DNA of 64,000 nt from the NCBI RefSeq assembly GCF_014192105.1, contig NZ_JACHXK010000027.1:1-64000 (forward strand), given 5' to 3'. The translations under genes and the position numbers were made by a program. The notes under the pieces are model-generated. The model was given only the letters and a program-made list of their open reading frames with translations. It was not told the origin of the DNA and made no database searches. This document shows positions 42,459 through 51,264 of this stretch, piece by piece; position 1 is the first letter of the stretch, and every line of letters starts with the position of its first letter. The stretch is from Paenibacillus phyllosphaerae (GTDB lineage Bacteria > Bacillota > Bacilli > Paenibacillales > Paenibacillaceae).

Positions 42459-43271
42459 TTAGCTGCTCGCGCTCGCATAGCGCTTAAGCGCCATCTTCCA
42501 GAACAGCCTTACCGCAACGAAAGATAGTACCGGAGCCGCCATGATCCATACCGTCAGGAGCGTATCCAACCGTTCGATCATATAGACGGACGGCATATTG
42601 GTAATGAACAGAATGGGCACGACGTACAGCCCCATTCTTCGCAGCCATTGCGGATAAATGTACATCGGCATATTGTTCAGATCCCAGCATTTGTCGAGCA
42701 TCTCGGTTATCGAGCCGGACTTCACCGTCCAGAATGACAGAATTTGCGGAAGCAGCAGTACCGAGTACATGACGATCGTGCTGCTAAGGATGACCCCGAT
42801 ATATCCGGCAATATGGATGAAGCTCGGTTCGATGACCAGGCGCTGCCATGCCATCACGACCATCGTGATCCCGGCGATTAGATTCGGAATCGGGAGGGCA
42901 AAATTCACGTGCCTCAGCGAGATCATAAATTGCAGGGAAAGCGGCTTGGTCATGTACATATCAAGCGTGCCATTGCGGATATGGCCGGACAGCCCGTAGA
43001 AATTATCCATGAACAACCCGGTATAGATAGCGATCATAATCGTATACGTCCCGGTGAAGATCAGCATTTCGTCCGGCGATATCCCGTTAATCTCGATCCC
43101 GAGCTGGAACACGAACAGAATATAGATGAGCTTGGAGAACAAGAAGACGATCTCCATGCACAAGCTGGAGTAGAAATTCGCTCTGTACTCCATGTAGCCG
43201 ATCAGGCTGTTCTTGGCGAAGATGCCGAACATGCGCCAATGCTTCTGTACTTCCTTCAAGCTGTATTCCAC
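42459..43271 (-). CDS. ABC-2 type transporter permease (second)
   Basis: A 270-residue membrane protein with six helices contains FAKNSLIGYMEYRANFYSSLCMEIVF and GHIRNGTLDMYMTKPLSLQFM, typical for the ABC-2 permease pair encoded beside an ABC-2 ATPase (DUF990-like group). With the adjacent permease it should form the channel of an exporter, probably for the cluster's product. It starts three bases after the first permease gene ends. Confidence 0.9.
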   Translation of the reverse strand: MEYSLKEVQKHWRMFGIFAKNSLIGYMEYRANFYSSLCMEIVFLFSKLIYILFVFQLGIEINGISPDEMLIFTGTYTIMIAIYTGLFMDNFYGLSGHIRNGTLDMYMTKPLSLQFMISLRHVNFALPIPNLIAGITMVVMAWQRLVIEPSFIHIAGYIGVILSSTIVMYSVLLLPQILSFWTVKSGSITEMLDKCWDLNNMPMYIYPQWLRRMGLYVVPILFITNMPSVYMIERLDTLLTVWIMAAPVLSFVAVRLFWKMALKRYASASS

Positions 43272-43274
43272 GCC

Positions 43275-44084
43275 CTAACCTCCAACGGCTACATATTTGC
43301 GCATTCCCGAAGCCCAACACAGTTTGGCAATGAAGATAAGCGCAATCACCCAGCCCGCCTGAATCATGAGTCCGCTTACAATCGCATCGCTGGCTAGATT
43401 GCCGTTGATGATATTGACCGGGAAGAATACGATGTATTGAAACGGCAACAAACTGAACACGCCGGTAGCCGCATCGCCAAAAATATTAAGCGGAAAAACC
43501 GCGCCGCTTAACATGTAGACGCCCTGGCTGAAAGCGATGAATACGCCCCACACCTCTGTGACGACAAACGCAAGCGCGCTGATCGAGTAGAACAGCAGGA
43601 AATTGATCAGCAAGCCGAATACGATGCTGGCCAGGAAAAAGACCGTGCGCATAACACCGAACTGAATCTCCCACATTTGCGCAAAAATGATCATCATAAC
43701 GACGAGCATCAGCAGGACGATGCCCATCTGGACGGTCTTCCCGCCAAAGAAGCTGCAGATCCGATACCAGAAGTAATTGATCGGCTGGGCAATGAATTTG
43801 CTCAGGCCGCCAGTCTTGATATCATTCGCGATTTCCCCCTCGAACCCCGCCGAGACCAGCTTCGATACGACTCCGGACAGCACGGAGTAGATGATCATCT
43901 GCGAATAGGTATAGCCGTTAATGACATCATTCGGAGAACTGGAGAATACCGCCGTCCACAGGAAGCACTGCACGATAACGATGAAGCTGCCGCTGATGAT
44001 GCTGAGCAGGAAATCGGCTCGATACTCCATCGCGTTCTGGAACGCAAGCATGTAGGTCCGTCTATACTTATGCCAGGCTTTCAT
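43275..44084 (-). CDS. ABC-2 type transporter permease (first)
   Basis: A protein of about 269 residues with six helices contains YRRTYMLAFQNAMEYRADFLLSII and NDIKTGGLSKFIAQPINYFWYR, again of the ABC-2 exporter type. The likely start ATG 44084 lies inside the 3-prime end of the ATPase gene, an overlap of 17 bases, with GGGG before it. Ancestral similarity to the second permease is visible in the shared MEYRA-N/D-F segment. Confidence 0.9.
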   Translation of the reverse strand: MKAWHKYRRTYMLAFQNAMEYRADFLLSIISGSFIVIVQCFLWTAVFSSSPNDVINGYTYSQMIIYSVLSGVVSKLVSAGFEGEIANDIKTGGLSKFIAQPINYFWYRICSFFGGKTVQMGIVLLMLVVMMIIFAQMWEIQFGVMRTVFFLASIVFGLLINFLLFYSISALAFVVTEVWGVFIAFSQGVYMLSGAVFPLNIFGDAATGVFSLLPFQYIVFFPVNIINGNLASDAIVSGLMIQAGWVIALIFIAKLCWASGMRKYVAVGG

Positions 44085-45066
44085 GTCTGACCCCATCCCT
44101 CTGATACAAGCTTTCGATCCCCTGTTCGACCGGAATGTCTTCGATGTTAAAATCAAGGATCGGGAACCGGTCCAGCATCAGCTTGGAATACCGCTGCAGA
44201 TCCTGCTTATCAATCTCGAGAACGGCATTCATGCCATCATGCTCCAACACCTCGCCGAAGCCAGCCAGCGCTTGCCGCGGCACCTCGTCCGTGAACTGCA
44301 GCTTGATGATTTTCTTGGCATTGAACAGCTCGTTCACACGCCTAAGATCGCCGTCATACACGATGTTGCCTTGATTGATGATAATGGTCCGCTTGCACAG
44401 GTCCTCGATGTCCGCCATGTAGTGGCTCGTTAGGATGATCGTCGATTTCGTCTGCTGGTTGTAGTATTTCAGAAACTCCCGGATCCGCTTCTGCGAAATC
44501 AGATCAAGCCCGATCGTCGGCTCATCCAGGAAAATCACCTTCGGCCGGTGGATCAAGGACGCAATGAGCTCCATCTTCATCCGCTCGCCAAGCGAGAGCC
44601 GTCTGACTTGAATATTGAGCAGGTCTTTCACATCCAGCAGCTCGGTCAGCTCCGCCAGCGCGGTAGTATAGGCTTTGTCCTCCAACTCGTAGATACACTT
44701 GTTGAGGTACAGCGATTCATTGGCGGGCAAATCCCACCACAGCTGCGATTTTTGCCCCATGACGATCGAGAATTGCATCTTGAAGTCCTTCTTGCGCTCC
44801 CATGGAACATAATCGAATACTTGCGCCGCTCCGCTCGTCGGGTACAGAATACCGGACAGCATCTTGAGCGTCGTCGTCTTGCCGGAGCCGTTCGGGCCTA
44901 GGAATCCGACCATTTCCCCCTGTTCGATTTCGAAGGAGATGCCGCGGACGGCTTCCTTGACCATCATTTTTCTTCGCAGCAAATTTTTGAGCGAATGTTT
45001 GAATCCCAATTCTTTCTCGTAGTATTCGAAGCTCTTGCATAATTGCTCGACTCTGATAATGCCCAC
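44068..45066 (-). CDS. ABC transporter ATP-binding protein (ABC-2 exporter)
   Basis: This 332-residue ATPase has Walker A GPNGSGKTTT, Q-loop MGQKSQLWWDLP, signature LSLGERMKMELIA, Walker B VIFLDEPTIGLD and the H-loop SHYMADIEDL. The C-terminal extension is typical of the DUF990-linked ABC-2 group. It energises export through the two following permeases, and may give self-resistance. The start is GTG 45066, preceded by GAGGTG. Confidence 0.95.
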   Translation of the reverse strand: MGIIRVEQLCKSFEYYEKELGFKHSLKNLLRRKMMVKEAVRGISFEIEQGEMVGFLGPNGSGKTTTLKMLSGILYPTSGAAQVFDYVPWERKKDFKMQFSIVMGQKSQLWWDLPANESLYLNKCIYELEDKAYTTALAELTELLDVKDLLNIQVRRLSLGERMKMELIASLIHRPKVIFLDEPTIGLDLISQKRIREFLKYYNQQTKSTIILTSHYMADIEDLCKRTIIINQGNIVYDGDLRRVNELFNAKKIIKLQFTDEVPRQALAGFGEVLEHDGMNAVLEIDKQDLQRYSKLMLDRFPILDFNIEDIPVEQGIESLYQRDGVRHESLA

Positions 45067-45107
45067 TGATGCACCTCATTCGTACGGATGTGTCGTGAAT
45101 GGCTGCG

Positions 45108-46286
45108 TTATACACCGTGAAGATGCAAGACGCTGCACTTGGAGCAGGCCGGAGTCAACCGCACATCCATCGACTCCCTTATTTTTCGATACGTCAGGCT
45201 GTGCCACAGTTCATTCACCGAGGCTTCCTTCAAGTTGCCGATCTCGAACTCCTTGAAGAACTTGCACGCAATGATGGTGCCGTCCGGCGTAATATCCATC
45301 CGATTCGACAGCGCCAGGCATTTTTTGTTCATCGTGCCTTCGCCCGTCACTTCTTTGCCCAGGACAAAATCTTCGATCTGGTCATGCTCCAGATTGGGCT
45401 GGTAGCGCAGACGCAGTTTCCAAGTCCGGTTATTAATCCGTTCGAGCTCGTTCATGAGCGCCGGGATATAGGCAGGGTCCAGCTTATACTTGAACGCATG
45501 CCAGCTGCGCTCGCTCTTCGTCCCGCCCGGCGCCAAATAATCGAACGTCCGGTCAAAGTAATCATCCATCCCTTGCGAGCATTCGTCCGAGATGTACCAC
45601 GGGAAGCAGACGATGACCAGATCCACGCCGATACTCTCCAGAAAATCCAGCAAATCGTACAGTTTGCCGGTCATCGAGTCGTTGATGACGGTATGGATCG
45701 AGATTTTGCCGCGAAAACGATTTTCCTTGCGCAGTTCTACCAGCTTTCGGATTGCTTGGATTGCCCGGGCAAAGACGCCTTTGCCGCGCAGCGCGTCGTT
45801 CTCTTCCTCGAAGCCGTCAAGCGCGATCAGAAGCTCGAGATTGTCGGAGATACGCAGTAAGGAATCGAGGTTGCGTTCAATCAGCATCGCATTCGTGCAA
45901 ATCGTCGTTTCGCGTGGGTGGCGCTCCAGCAGATCAGCCAGACGGTTGAACTCGCTGTAGACGAGAGGCTCGCCGCCCCAGATGTAGAGCCTTGATCTCG
46001 CCTCTTCCGTCTCAAGAATCAACCGCTCGAGCAGATGATAGTCGAGCTGTTCGCGCTGCTGCTGCACCGTCATGAAATGATGATAGCCGTCCTCATTCCA
46101 TTGATAGCAATGCTTGCAGCGCAGATTGCACTGGTTCGTCAGCTTAATGCCGATCGATTCCGGCAATGGCGTCGCATAGCCGGGTATTTTGTCCTTCTGG
46201 CGTTTCGTCTCGACGGTGTTTTTGATCGTGCGCTTCAGGATTTGCAGATCCTTGGCTGAATGCTTAATCTCTGATTTCGGTCTCAT
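45108..46286 (-). CDS. Radical SAM/SPASM enzyme B
   Basis: A protein of about 392 residues has the [4Fe-4S] triad C53, C57, C60 (NQCNLRCKHCYQW) and a GGEP-type motif, YIWGGEPLVY. The C-terminal SPASM-like region has CLALSNRMDITPDGTIIACKFF, GNLKEASVNELWHSL and CSKCSVLH, consistent with auxiliary cluster binding. Relatives modify peptides or other metabolites by C-H activation. It is in one operon with a second radical SAM gene (A), the ACP and the ATP-grasp gene. The ATG at 46286 is favoured by GAGGGAC. Confidence 0.92.
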   Translation of the reverse strand: MRPKSEIKHSAKDLQILKRTIKNTVETKRQKDKIPGYATPLPESIGIKLTNQCNLRCKHCYQWNEDGYHHFMTVQQQREQLDYHLLERLILETEEARSRLYIWGGEPLVYSEFNRLADLLERHPRETTICTNAMLIERNLDSLLRISDNLELLIALDGFEEENDALRGKGVFARAIQAIRKLVELRKENRFRGKISIHTVINDSMTGKLYDLLDFLESIGVDLVIVCFPWYISDECSQGMDDYFDRTFDYLAPGGTKSERSWHAFKYKLDPAYIPALMNELERINNRTWKLRLRYQPNLEHDQIEDFVLGKEVTGEGTMNKKCLALSNRMDITPDGTIIACKFFKEFEIGNLKEASVNELWHSLTYRKIRESMDVRLTPACSKCSVLHLHGV

Positions 46287-46329
46287 GAACTCACGTCCCT
46301 CATGCCGATATTGGGGCACTCTAAGTCGA

Positions 46330-47418
46330 TCAATAAATGTAATACCGCGAACAAGCCGTACAAATCGGAAGCATGTTTTTCTTCATATAATTGCGGTAAT
46401 CCTTGTACTTGCTGCTGTTCCAGATATCCATCAGATTCTGCTCGTTGACGTTGCCGAAGGTCAGGTCGTAGAACGCATGGCAGGGGGATACTTCGCCTCT
46501 TGCCGTAATCTCCGCATAGACCCATGGAAGCGAGCAGCGGTTCCGTTTATCGGCCATATGCCCGAACTGTCCCGCGAAATAGTTGCGCAGATTGTCCTCG
46601 TCGATCGTCTTCGGATAGGTGATGACATGGATCTGCTTCTTCAGGCAGTAATCTTTGACGGCATGCATCTGCCTCGTTAATTCGGGAATATCGATCTGGC
46701 TGAACGAGCTTGTATTCCCCCACACCATCCCTCTGGCATACGGCGCGTCGTGTACGTCGAACTGATCCCTCAGGACCTCCTTGTAAGCCGAATACTGTTC
46801 CTCCGTCGCATAGAGCTGCACTTCCATGCTGATATGGTCCAGCTTCGACAGATCGAGATGCTGGAAGAAAAACTCCTCGATGTACATGTAGTTAAGCGGG
46901 GTGATGATGAAGGAGACGCCCATCTTCGGGAACTGCTTCCCTTTGCTCTCCCGCAGCTCATAGAGCTTATCGATGCCTCGCATGACTTTCTTGAACACGC
47001 CTTTGCCCCGTTGCCGATCGTTGATCTCCTCCGGACCGTCGAGCGACATCCAGATTTTGTTCGGGGATGTCTCGACGAGCATCTCCGCATGCTGCTCGAG
47101 CAAGGTACCGTTCGTCGGGAAGTCGGCATAGCTCCCATAGTAGTTAATCATCTCCAGAATTTCGCCCATCCACGGATAAAGAAGCGGCTCCCCGCCGAAG
47201 AAATCGTAATACGGCTTGCCGGGGCTGCACTCGACGATAATTTTTTTGATGATCTCCGGGTCCAGCTGCGCTAACGTTTTTTTGCTTTTGTAGGGGCCTT
47301 CAAGTCCCCATTCATAGCACATTTTGCATCTTAGATTGCATTCCTCGAGCAGCTGCAGCACGATCCATCGCGGATGGCTCATCGTATCCTGCGCTAGGCT
47401 TAATTGGGTTACGCTCAT
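46330..47418 (-). CDS. Radical SAM/SPASM enzyme A
   Basis: A protein of about 362 residues has the triad C27, C31, C34 (EECNLRCKMCYEWG), FFGGEPLLYPWM and a SPASM region with CSLPWVYAEITARGEVSPCHAFYD, FGNVNEQNLMDIWNSSKYKDY and ICTACSRYYIY. No precursor peptide gene of a known RiPP type was found near it, so the substrate may be a carrier-bound or small-molecule intermediate. AGAGGTC precedes the ATG at 47418. It follows the glycosyltransferase gene by 27 bp. Confidence 0.92.
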   Translation of the reverse strand: MSVTQLSLAQDTMSHPRWIVLQLLEECNLRCKMCYEWGLEGPYKSKKTLAQLDPEIIKKIIVECSPGKPYYDFFGGEPLLYPWMGEILEMINYYGSYADFPTNGTLLEQHAEMLVETSPNKIWMSLDGPEEINDRQRGKGVFKKVMRGIDKLYELRESKGKQFPKMGVSFIITPLNYMYIEEFFFQHLDLSKLDHISMEVQLYATEEQYSAYKEVLRDQFDVHDAPYARGMVWGNTSSFSQIDIPELTRQMHAVKDYCLKKQIHVITYPKTIDEDNLRNYFAGQFGHMADKRNRCSLPWVYAEITARGEVSPCHAFYDLTFGNVNEQNLMDIWNSSKYKDYRNYMKKNMLPICTACSRYYIY

Positions 47419-47445
47419 CACATGACCTCTTTTTTCGGAAGAATT

Positions 47446-48561
47446 TTATCCGTTCGCAAGCGCTATTCTCGAACAATAATGGTCGACATAATTCTTGCCG
47501 GTCACGGGCCGGCTTATGATCCGCTCATGCATCGATTCCAGGACTTCCGCGGCAAAACCGCTCTCCTTCCACCTCTCGTAGCTGATGCCGTACCCGAGCG
47601 TCTCCCACAACTCGTAATTGCTCTGCTCATGGCTGCCGAACGGCTCGAGCAGAATCAGGGGAATACCTGCCGCGAGCGAGTCGATCAGCGTTCCCGCTCC
47701 TGGCTTTGCGACAATGGCCATTGCCTCTGAAGCAATATCGAAGAGCCAATGATTGTCCGGCTTCATGTCATGCCGGATCGTCGCTTCCTGCGTAATTTCG
47801 CAATAAGGCGGGAACTCATGCAAGCCGTTCACGCCCTTCACCCATGCGCACCACGCCGGATCGTTCATCCAGTAACGATGCGTATGATCAGGCTTTCCCT
47901 CTTTCAGATCGTAAGCGACGATATCGAGTCCGTATCCTGCTTCGGCCAGTTCCGGTATTTTGCTCTGATAAGTGCCCATTCCCCAACCTCCGCCATGAAC
48001 GACGAGCCGACGCTTTCGTTCGTTGAAGGATGACGGAACGTTCGACGAGACCGGAATCTCGTAGCGGATTTCCATCTTGGCGGTGTCGTACAGACGAGCA
48101 TCGTAATAAGGCGCATTATACGCCGGATGGAATTTCTTGAGGCTTTTCCATGAAGGCGCCAGATCGGAATCCACATAGAGCAAATCGAGATGAATGCGCT
48201 TCGGATGCATCATCTGCCGGTACAGGTCGAGAATGTACACCCAGTGGCCGGACAACGAAATGAATTCTCGCCGGTCCTCTGCTTCCCACCTTTCCAGTAA
48301 TTGATTGACTTTGGCCTCATCGATGCTCTGGCGGATGTCGATCGGCATTCTCGCGGAGAGATTAGCGAGTGCAAAATTGTGATGATACGCATTCTTGCTA
48401 TCCACGATATGATCCATTTTATCTTGTACCATGAAGCTTTCGAACACGAGCACTTCCGTTGGGATCCCCAATCGGTTGAAGGCATTCGCGGCCAGAAGAC
48501 CGGGAATATAGAACCCTAGTCCGAAGCCGGAGCATAGCATCGTGACGATTCGGTTAGCCAT
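47446..48561 (-). CDS. GT-B fold glycosyltransferase
   Basis: A protein of about 371 residues begins NRIVTMLCSGFGLGFYIPGLLAANAF, the N-terminal Rossmann half. It ends with AMAIVAKPGAGTLIDSLAAGIPLILLEPFGSHEQSN, the nucleotide-sugar-binding loop typical of GT28/GT1-like GT-B enzymes. It probably attaches a sugar to the product. The donor may be UDP-xylose, given the UDP-glucuronate decarboxylase in the same operon. The ATG at 48561 has GGGAGG seven bases upstream. Confidence 0.85.
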   Translation of the reverse strand: MANRIVTMLCSGFGLGFYIPGLLAANAFNRLGIPTEVLVFESFMVQDKMDHIVDSKNAYHHNFALANLSARMPIDIRQSIDEAKVNQLLERWEAEDRREFISLSGHWVYILDLYRQMMHPKRIHLDLLYVDSDLAPSWKSLKKFHPAYNAPYYDARLYDTAKMEIRYEIPVSSNVPSSFNERKRRLVVHGGGWGMGTYQSKIPELAEAGYGLDIVAYDLKEGKPDHTHRYWMNDPAWCAWVKGVNGLHEFPPYCEITQEATIRHDMKPDNHWLFDIASEAMAIVAKPGAGTLIDSLAAGIPLILLEPFGSHEQSNYELWETLGYGISYERWKESGFAAEVLESMHERIISRPVTGKNYVDHYCSRIALANG

Positions 48562-48605
48562 GAGGAATCCTCCCATTTTAGATAGTAGAAGCGCGCTTTA
48601 ACGAA

Positions 48606-49964
48606 TCATCCGACGACTCTAAAAGAAAGGCCCTCCAGCACCGCCCTGGTTTGAGCAAGCAAGGGCTCATCGTCCCCCTGCCGCGAGACGATCGAGAAAT
48701 ACAGCCTTCCTTTCACCGCCTTGTTCCGCTCCCCTCTGCTCTTGCTAATCATTTTGTTGATGAATAGCGTATTCGCGCTCAGCGGCAAGACCCCCATCGC
48801 CCGGTCAGGCGTATACAAGATCCCTTCCCGCTCGAACGCTGCCAGCAACTGCTCGAACGAACAATCGTGCGCGAAGTGCACCGTTGCATGCGTCATGCTG
48901 CCCGTGGCGGAATGCCGCTCCAGATACAGATCGATGTGATGCTTGATCAGGCTCATCGATCTCCTGGCATTCACTTCGACAACCGGGACGATCCGCCCGC
49001 CTTGCAGGAGCATCGAGTCGACGCATACGTCGCCGTAATATCCTGCGTTATACAGCTCCCGCGCCACCTGCTTCATTTGATCAAAATATCCCGCATCTCG
49101 CAGCATATCGAGCAGCGCCGCATCCGCAGTGAACGAACCAAGATAGGCGAAGTGGGCATTGCGTAATTGCTGCACCGCGATCAAGCGATATGTCCCGTCT
49201 TCCTCGATGTAGAATTGACAGGAGAAATCCAGCTCTTTGTGCAGGAACGGCTCGATAATGAACCGGACTTCCTTCCCTCTCTTGCCCTGCTCCTCGAGAT
49301 AGGAGGCAATCCGCCGCAATATGGTCTCCGATTCGATCAGCAAGTTCCCTTTGCCCGAGACGCCGAATTCGTCCTTAATCAAGAACGTTCCATGTTGCAG
49401 CAGCGCAAGGCCCTCGGCGAGCAGCTCTTCCGATGAGTAGACCGTCCGGCTGTCCGACATATAACCAAGACGCCTGTTAAGCTCAGCCGAGAACAGCTTG
49501 GAATTCACGTGCCGCACCGTATCGGCCGCGGGAAAATTCGCGTGCAGCCCGTACTCGGCCGCGACGCGGTCAACCCCTGGAATGACGGCAAAGGGAGATA
49601 ACTGAGCACCTTCCAGCAGCTGTCTATCGATTCCCTCTATTCGCTTCGTTACCGTCACCAGGTCAAAAAGGTTGGCGATTCTGGATGCGCTTCCCCCTTC
49701 CAGCACTTCGAGATCGGCTTGGTTGGAGTCAAATGCAAACCCGATATCGCGTAAATACGCTATGTGGCAATCATTCATGCGATAGCGGGTTATCAGCTGA
49801 TCCCCTGCCGAACAGAACGGAAACAACAGCTCATCCATGGCTAGCACGACATGCTCCATCCCGGGATCGGGTATCGATGGCAGCTTGGCAAGCTTCGGAT
49901 CACGCCAGAACCGCTCGGCATCGAACGTGCCCATGACGAGCTGCCGCCTGCGCTCTGCGATCAT
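48606..49964 (-). CDS. ATP-grasp ligase
   Basis: This 452-residue protein has an N-terminal pre-ATP-grasp region (VVLAMDELLFPFCS) and an ATP-grasp core with FLIKDEFGVSGKGNLLI (P-loop-like), EVRFIIEPFLHKELDFSCQFYI and the Mg-site segment PVVEVNARRSMSLIKHHID. It would form an acyl-phosphate and join a carboxylate to an amine or thiol. In butirosin, BtrJ charges the ACP with glutamate. The start ATG overlaps the ACP stop by four bases, which supports a functional pair with the ACP. Confidence 0.85.
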   Translation of the reverse strand: MIAERRRQLVMGTFDAERFWRDPKLAKLPSIPDPGMEHVVLAMDELLFPFCSAGDQLITRYRMNDCHIAYLRDIGFAFDSNQADLEVLEGGSASRIANLFDLVTVTKRIEGIDRQLLEGAQLSPFAVIPGVDRVAAEYGLHANFPAADTVRHVNSKLFSAELNRRLGYMSDSRTVYSSEELLAEGLALLQHGTFLIKDEFGVSGKGNLLIESETILRRIASYLEEQGKRGKEVRFIIEPFLHKELDFSCQFYIEEDGTYRLIAVQQLRNAHFAYLGSFTADAALLDMLRDAGYFDQMKQVARELYNAGYYGDVCVDSMLLQGGRIVPVVEVNARRSMSLIKHHIDLYLERHSATGSMTHATVHFAHDCSFEQLLAAFEREGILYTPDRAMGVLPLSANTLFINKMISKSRGERNKAVKGRLYFSIVSRQGDDEPLLAQTRAVLEGLSFRVVG

Positions 49965-50212
49965 ACCGACGCGGTCTCCTGCATGTCGGAGATATAACGA
50001 CAGAAGGCATGAACCGATTCCATATACGAAAAGTCGAACGCTTCAAAATCGATCTCCACGCCAAACTGTTCCTCCACTTTCAAAATGAAATTGATCAATT
50101 GGAGGGAATCAAGCCCTCCGTCTGTCATAATATTGGAGTCTCCGTTCAAGGTCGCCGTAAGCTCGGCGTCGTCTTTGATTTGGCTGATCAGCGCGATGAT
50201 TTGTTGTTCCAT
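49961..50212 (-). CDS. Acyl carrier protein
   Basis: This 83-residue protein carries the DSL motif (GGLDSLQLINFILKVEEQFG) with the phosphopantetheine serine at S36, and is acidic and four-helical. A good GGGGAG site precedes ATG 50212, so the longer open frame upstream is not used. As a stand-alone ACP between UDP-sugar and ATP-grasp genes, it probably tethers an amino acid or acyl intermediate for the cluster, not for fatty acid synthesis. Confidence 0.93.
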   Translation of the reverse strand: MEQQIIALISQIKDDAELTATLNGDSNIMTDGGLDSLQLINFILKVEEQFGVEIDFEAFDFSYMESVHAFCRYISDMQETASV

Positions 50213-50228
50213 AATCTCTCCCCTTCGC

Positions 50229-51173
50229 TCAATGGATAAATTGGCTTTGATAATAGCGGATCGTTCGCAGCAGCGCCTCGTGCAGACTGATCTTGGGCTC
50301 CCAGCCCAAAATCGACTTAGAAACCGTAATGTCGGGTTTTCTGCGCCTCGGATCATCCTCGGGCAGCGGAAGAAACTCGATGCTTGCGGTCGAATTCATC
50401 AACTCCTTCACGATTTCGGCAATCTCCAGAATGGTGTGCTCCACCGGATTCCCGAGATTCACGGGCTGATCGTAAGGCGTATCCAGGAGTCGCAAGATGC
50501 CATCCACCAGATCGTCAATGTACTGGAAACTTCTCGTCTGGCTGCCATCGCCGTAGATCGTAAGATTTTTATCCGCCAATATCTGGTTGATGAAGTTCGT
50601 GATAACCCTTCCGTCGTTCAAGTCCATCTTGGGGCCGAATGTGTTGAAAATCCGTATAACCCTTACCGGTATGCCGTACGTACGGCTCATCCAGTAGGTC
50701 AGCGCTTCCGCATACCGCTTCGCTTCGTTGTAGCAGCTTCTCGGCCCGATCGCATTCACGTTGCCGTAGTAACTCTCCGGCTGCGGATGAACGCTAGGGT
50801 CGCCATAAATTTCGCTCGTGGAAGCGAGCAGGAAACCGGCGTTTTTGTGCTGGCAGAGCTCGAGCAGGTGCCTCGTACCTTCGCCGTTGACCCGCATCGT
50901 TTCGATCGGATAGTTCAGATATTTAGGCGGACTCGCCGGACTGGCAAAATGCATCACCCAATCGACGGGCCCGTCAACGCCGATCGGTTGAATTACGTCA
51001 TGCTCAATGAAAGTGAAGCTGGGCCAAGCTTGCAGACTGTCCAGATTGGCCGGATTCCCGGTCATAAAGTTATCTACGCCAATAACGGCATGTCCCTCTT
51101 GCAGCAGCCTTCCAGCAAGATTGGAACCAATGAAGCCTGCCGCCCCCGTTAATACAATTCTTATATGGCTCAC
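50229..51173 (-). CDS. UDP-glucuronate decarboxylase-like NAD-dependent epimerase
   Basis: This short-chain extended dehydrogenase has the glycine motif GAAGFIGSNLAG, FASPASPPKYLNYPIET, LLASTSEIYGDPSVHPQ and the catalytic YxxxK in CYNEAKR, with NTFGPKMDLNDGRVI, LTIYGDGSQTRSFQYIDDLV and LPEDDPRRRKPDI. This series fits UDP-xylose synthase (Uxs), which makes UDP-xylose from UDP-glucuronate, though a related 4,6-dehydratase is possible. The start is unclear. GTG 51173 is given, but the GGGAGG site overlaps it, and an ATA codon at 51164 is the better spaced one. No ATG fits. First gene of the cluster. Confidence 0.88.
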   Translation of the reverse strand: MSHIRIVLTGAAGFIGSNLAGRLLQEGHAVIGVDNFMTGNPANLDSLQAWPSFTFIEHDVIQPIGVDGPVDWVMHFASPASPPKYLNYPIETMRVNGEGTRHLLELCQHKNAGFLLASTSEIYGDPSVHPQPESYYGNVNAIGPRSCYNEAKRYAEALTYWMSRTYGIPVRVIRIFNTFGPKMDLNDGRVITNFINQILADKNLTIYGDGSQTRSFQYIDDLVDGILRLLDTPYDQPVNLGNPVEHTILEIAEIVKELMNSTASIEFLPLPEDDPRRRKPDITVSKSILGWEPKISLHEALLRTIRYYQSQFIH

Positions 51174-51264
51174 CTCCCTGTTAATTAAAGACTTGCCTGT
51201 CGTAATTCGGGTTGTAACGTACATGGACGAAGCAATGGCAGACAAAATTCAAACTGGAGGAAGC

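Noticed and set aside
39481-51173. Classical RiPP cluster
   Set aside because: Two SPASM enzymes suggest it, but there is no recognisable precursor, leader-binding domain or leader peptidase; the ACP and ATP-grasp pair points elsewhere.
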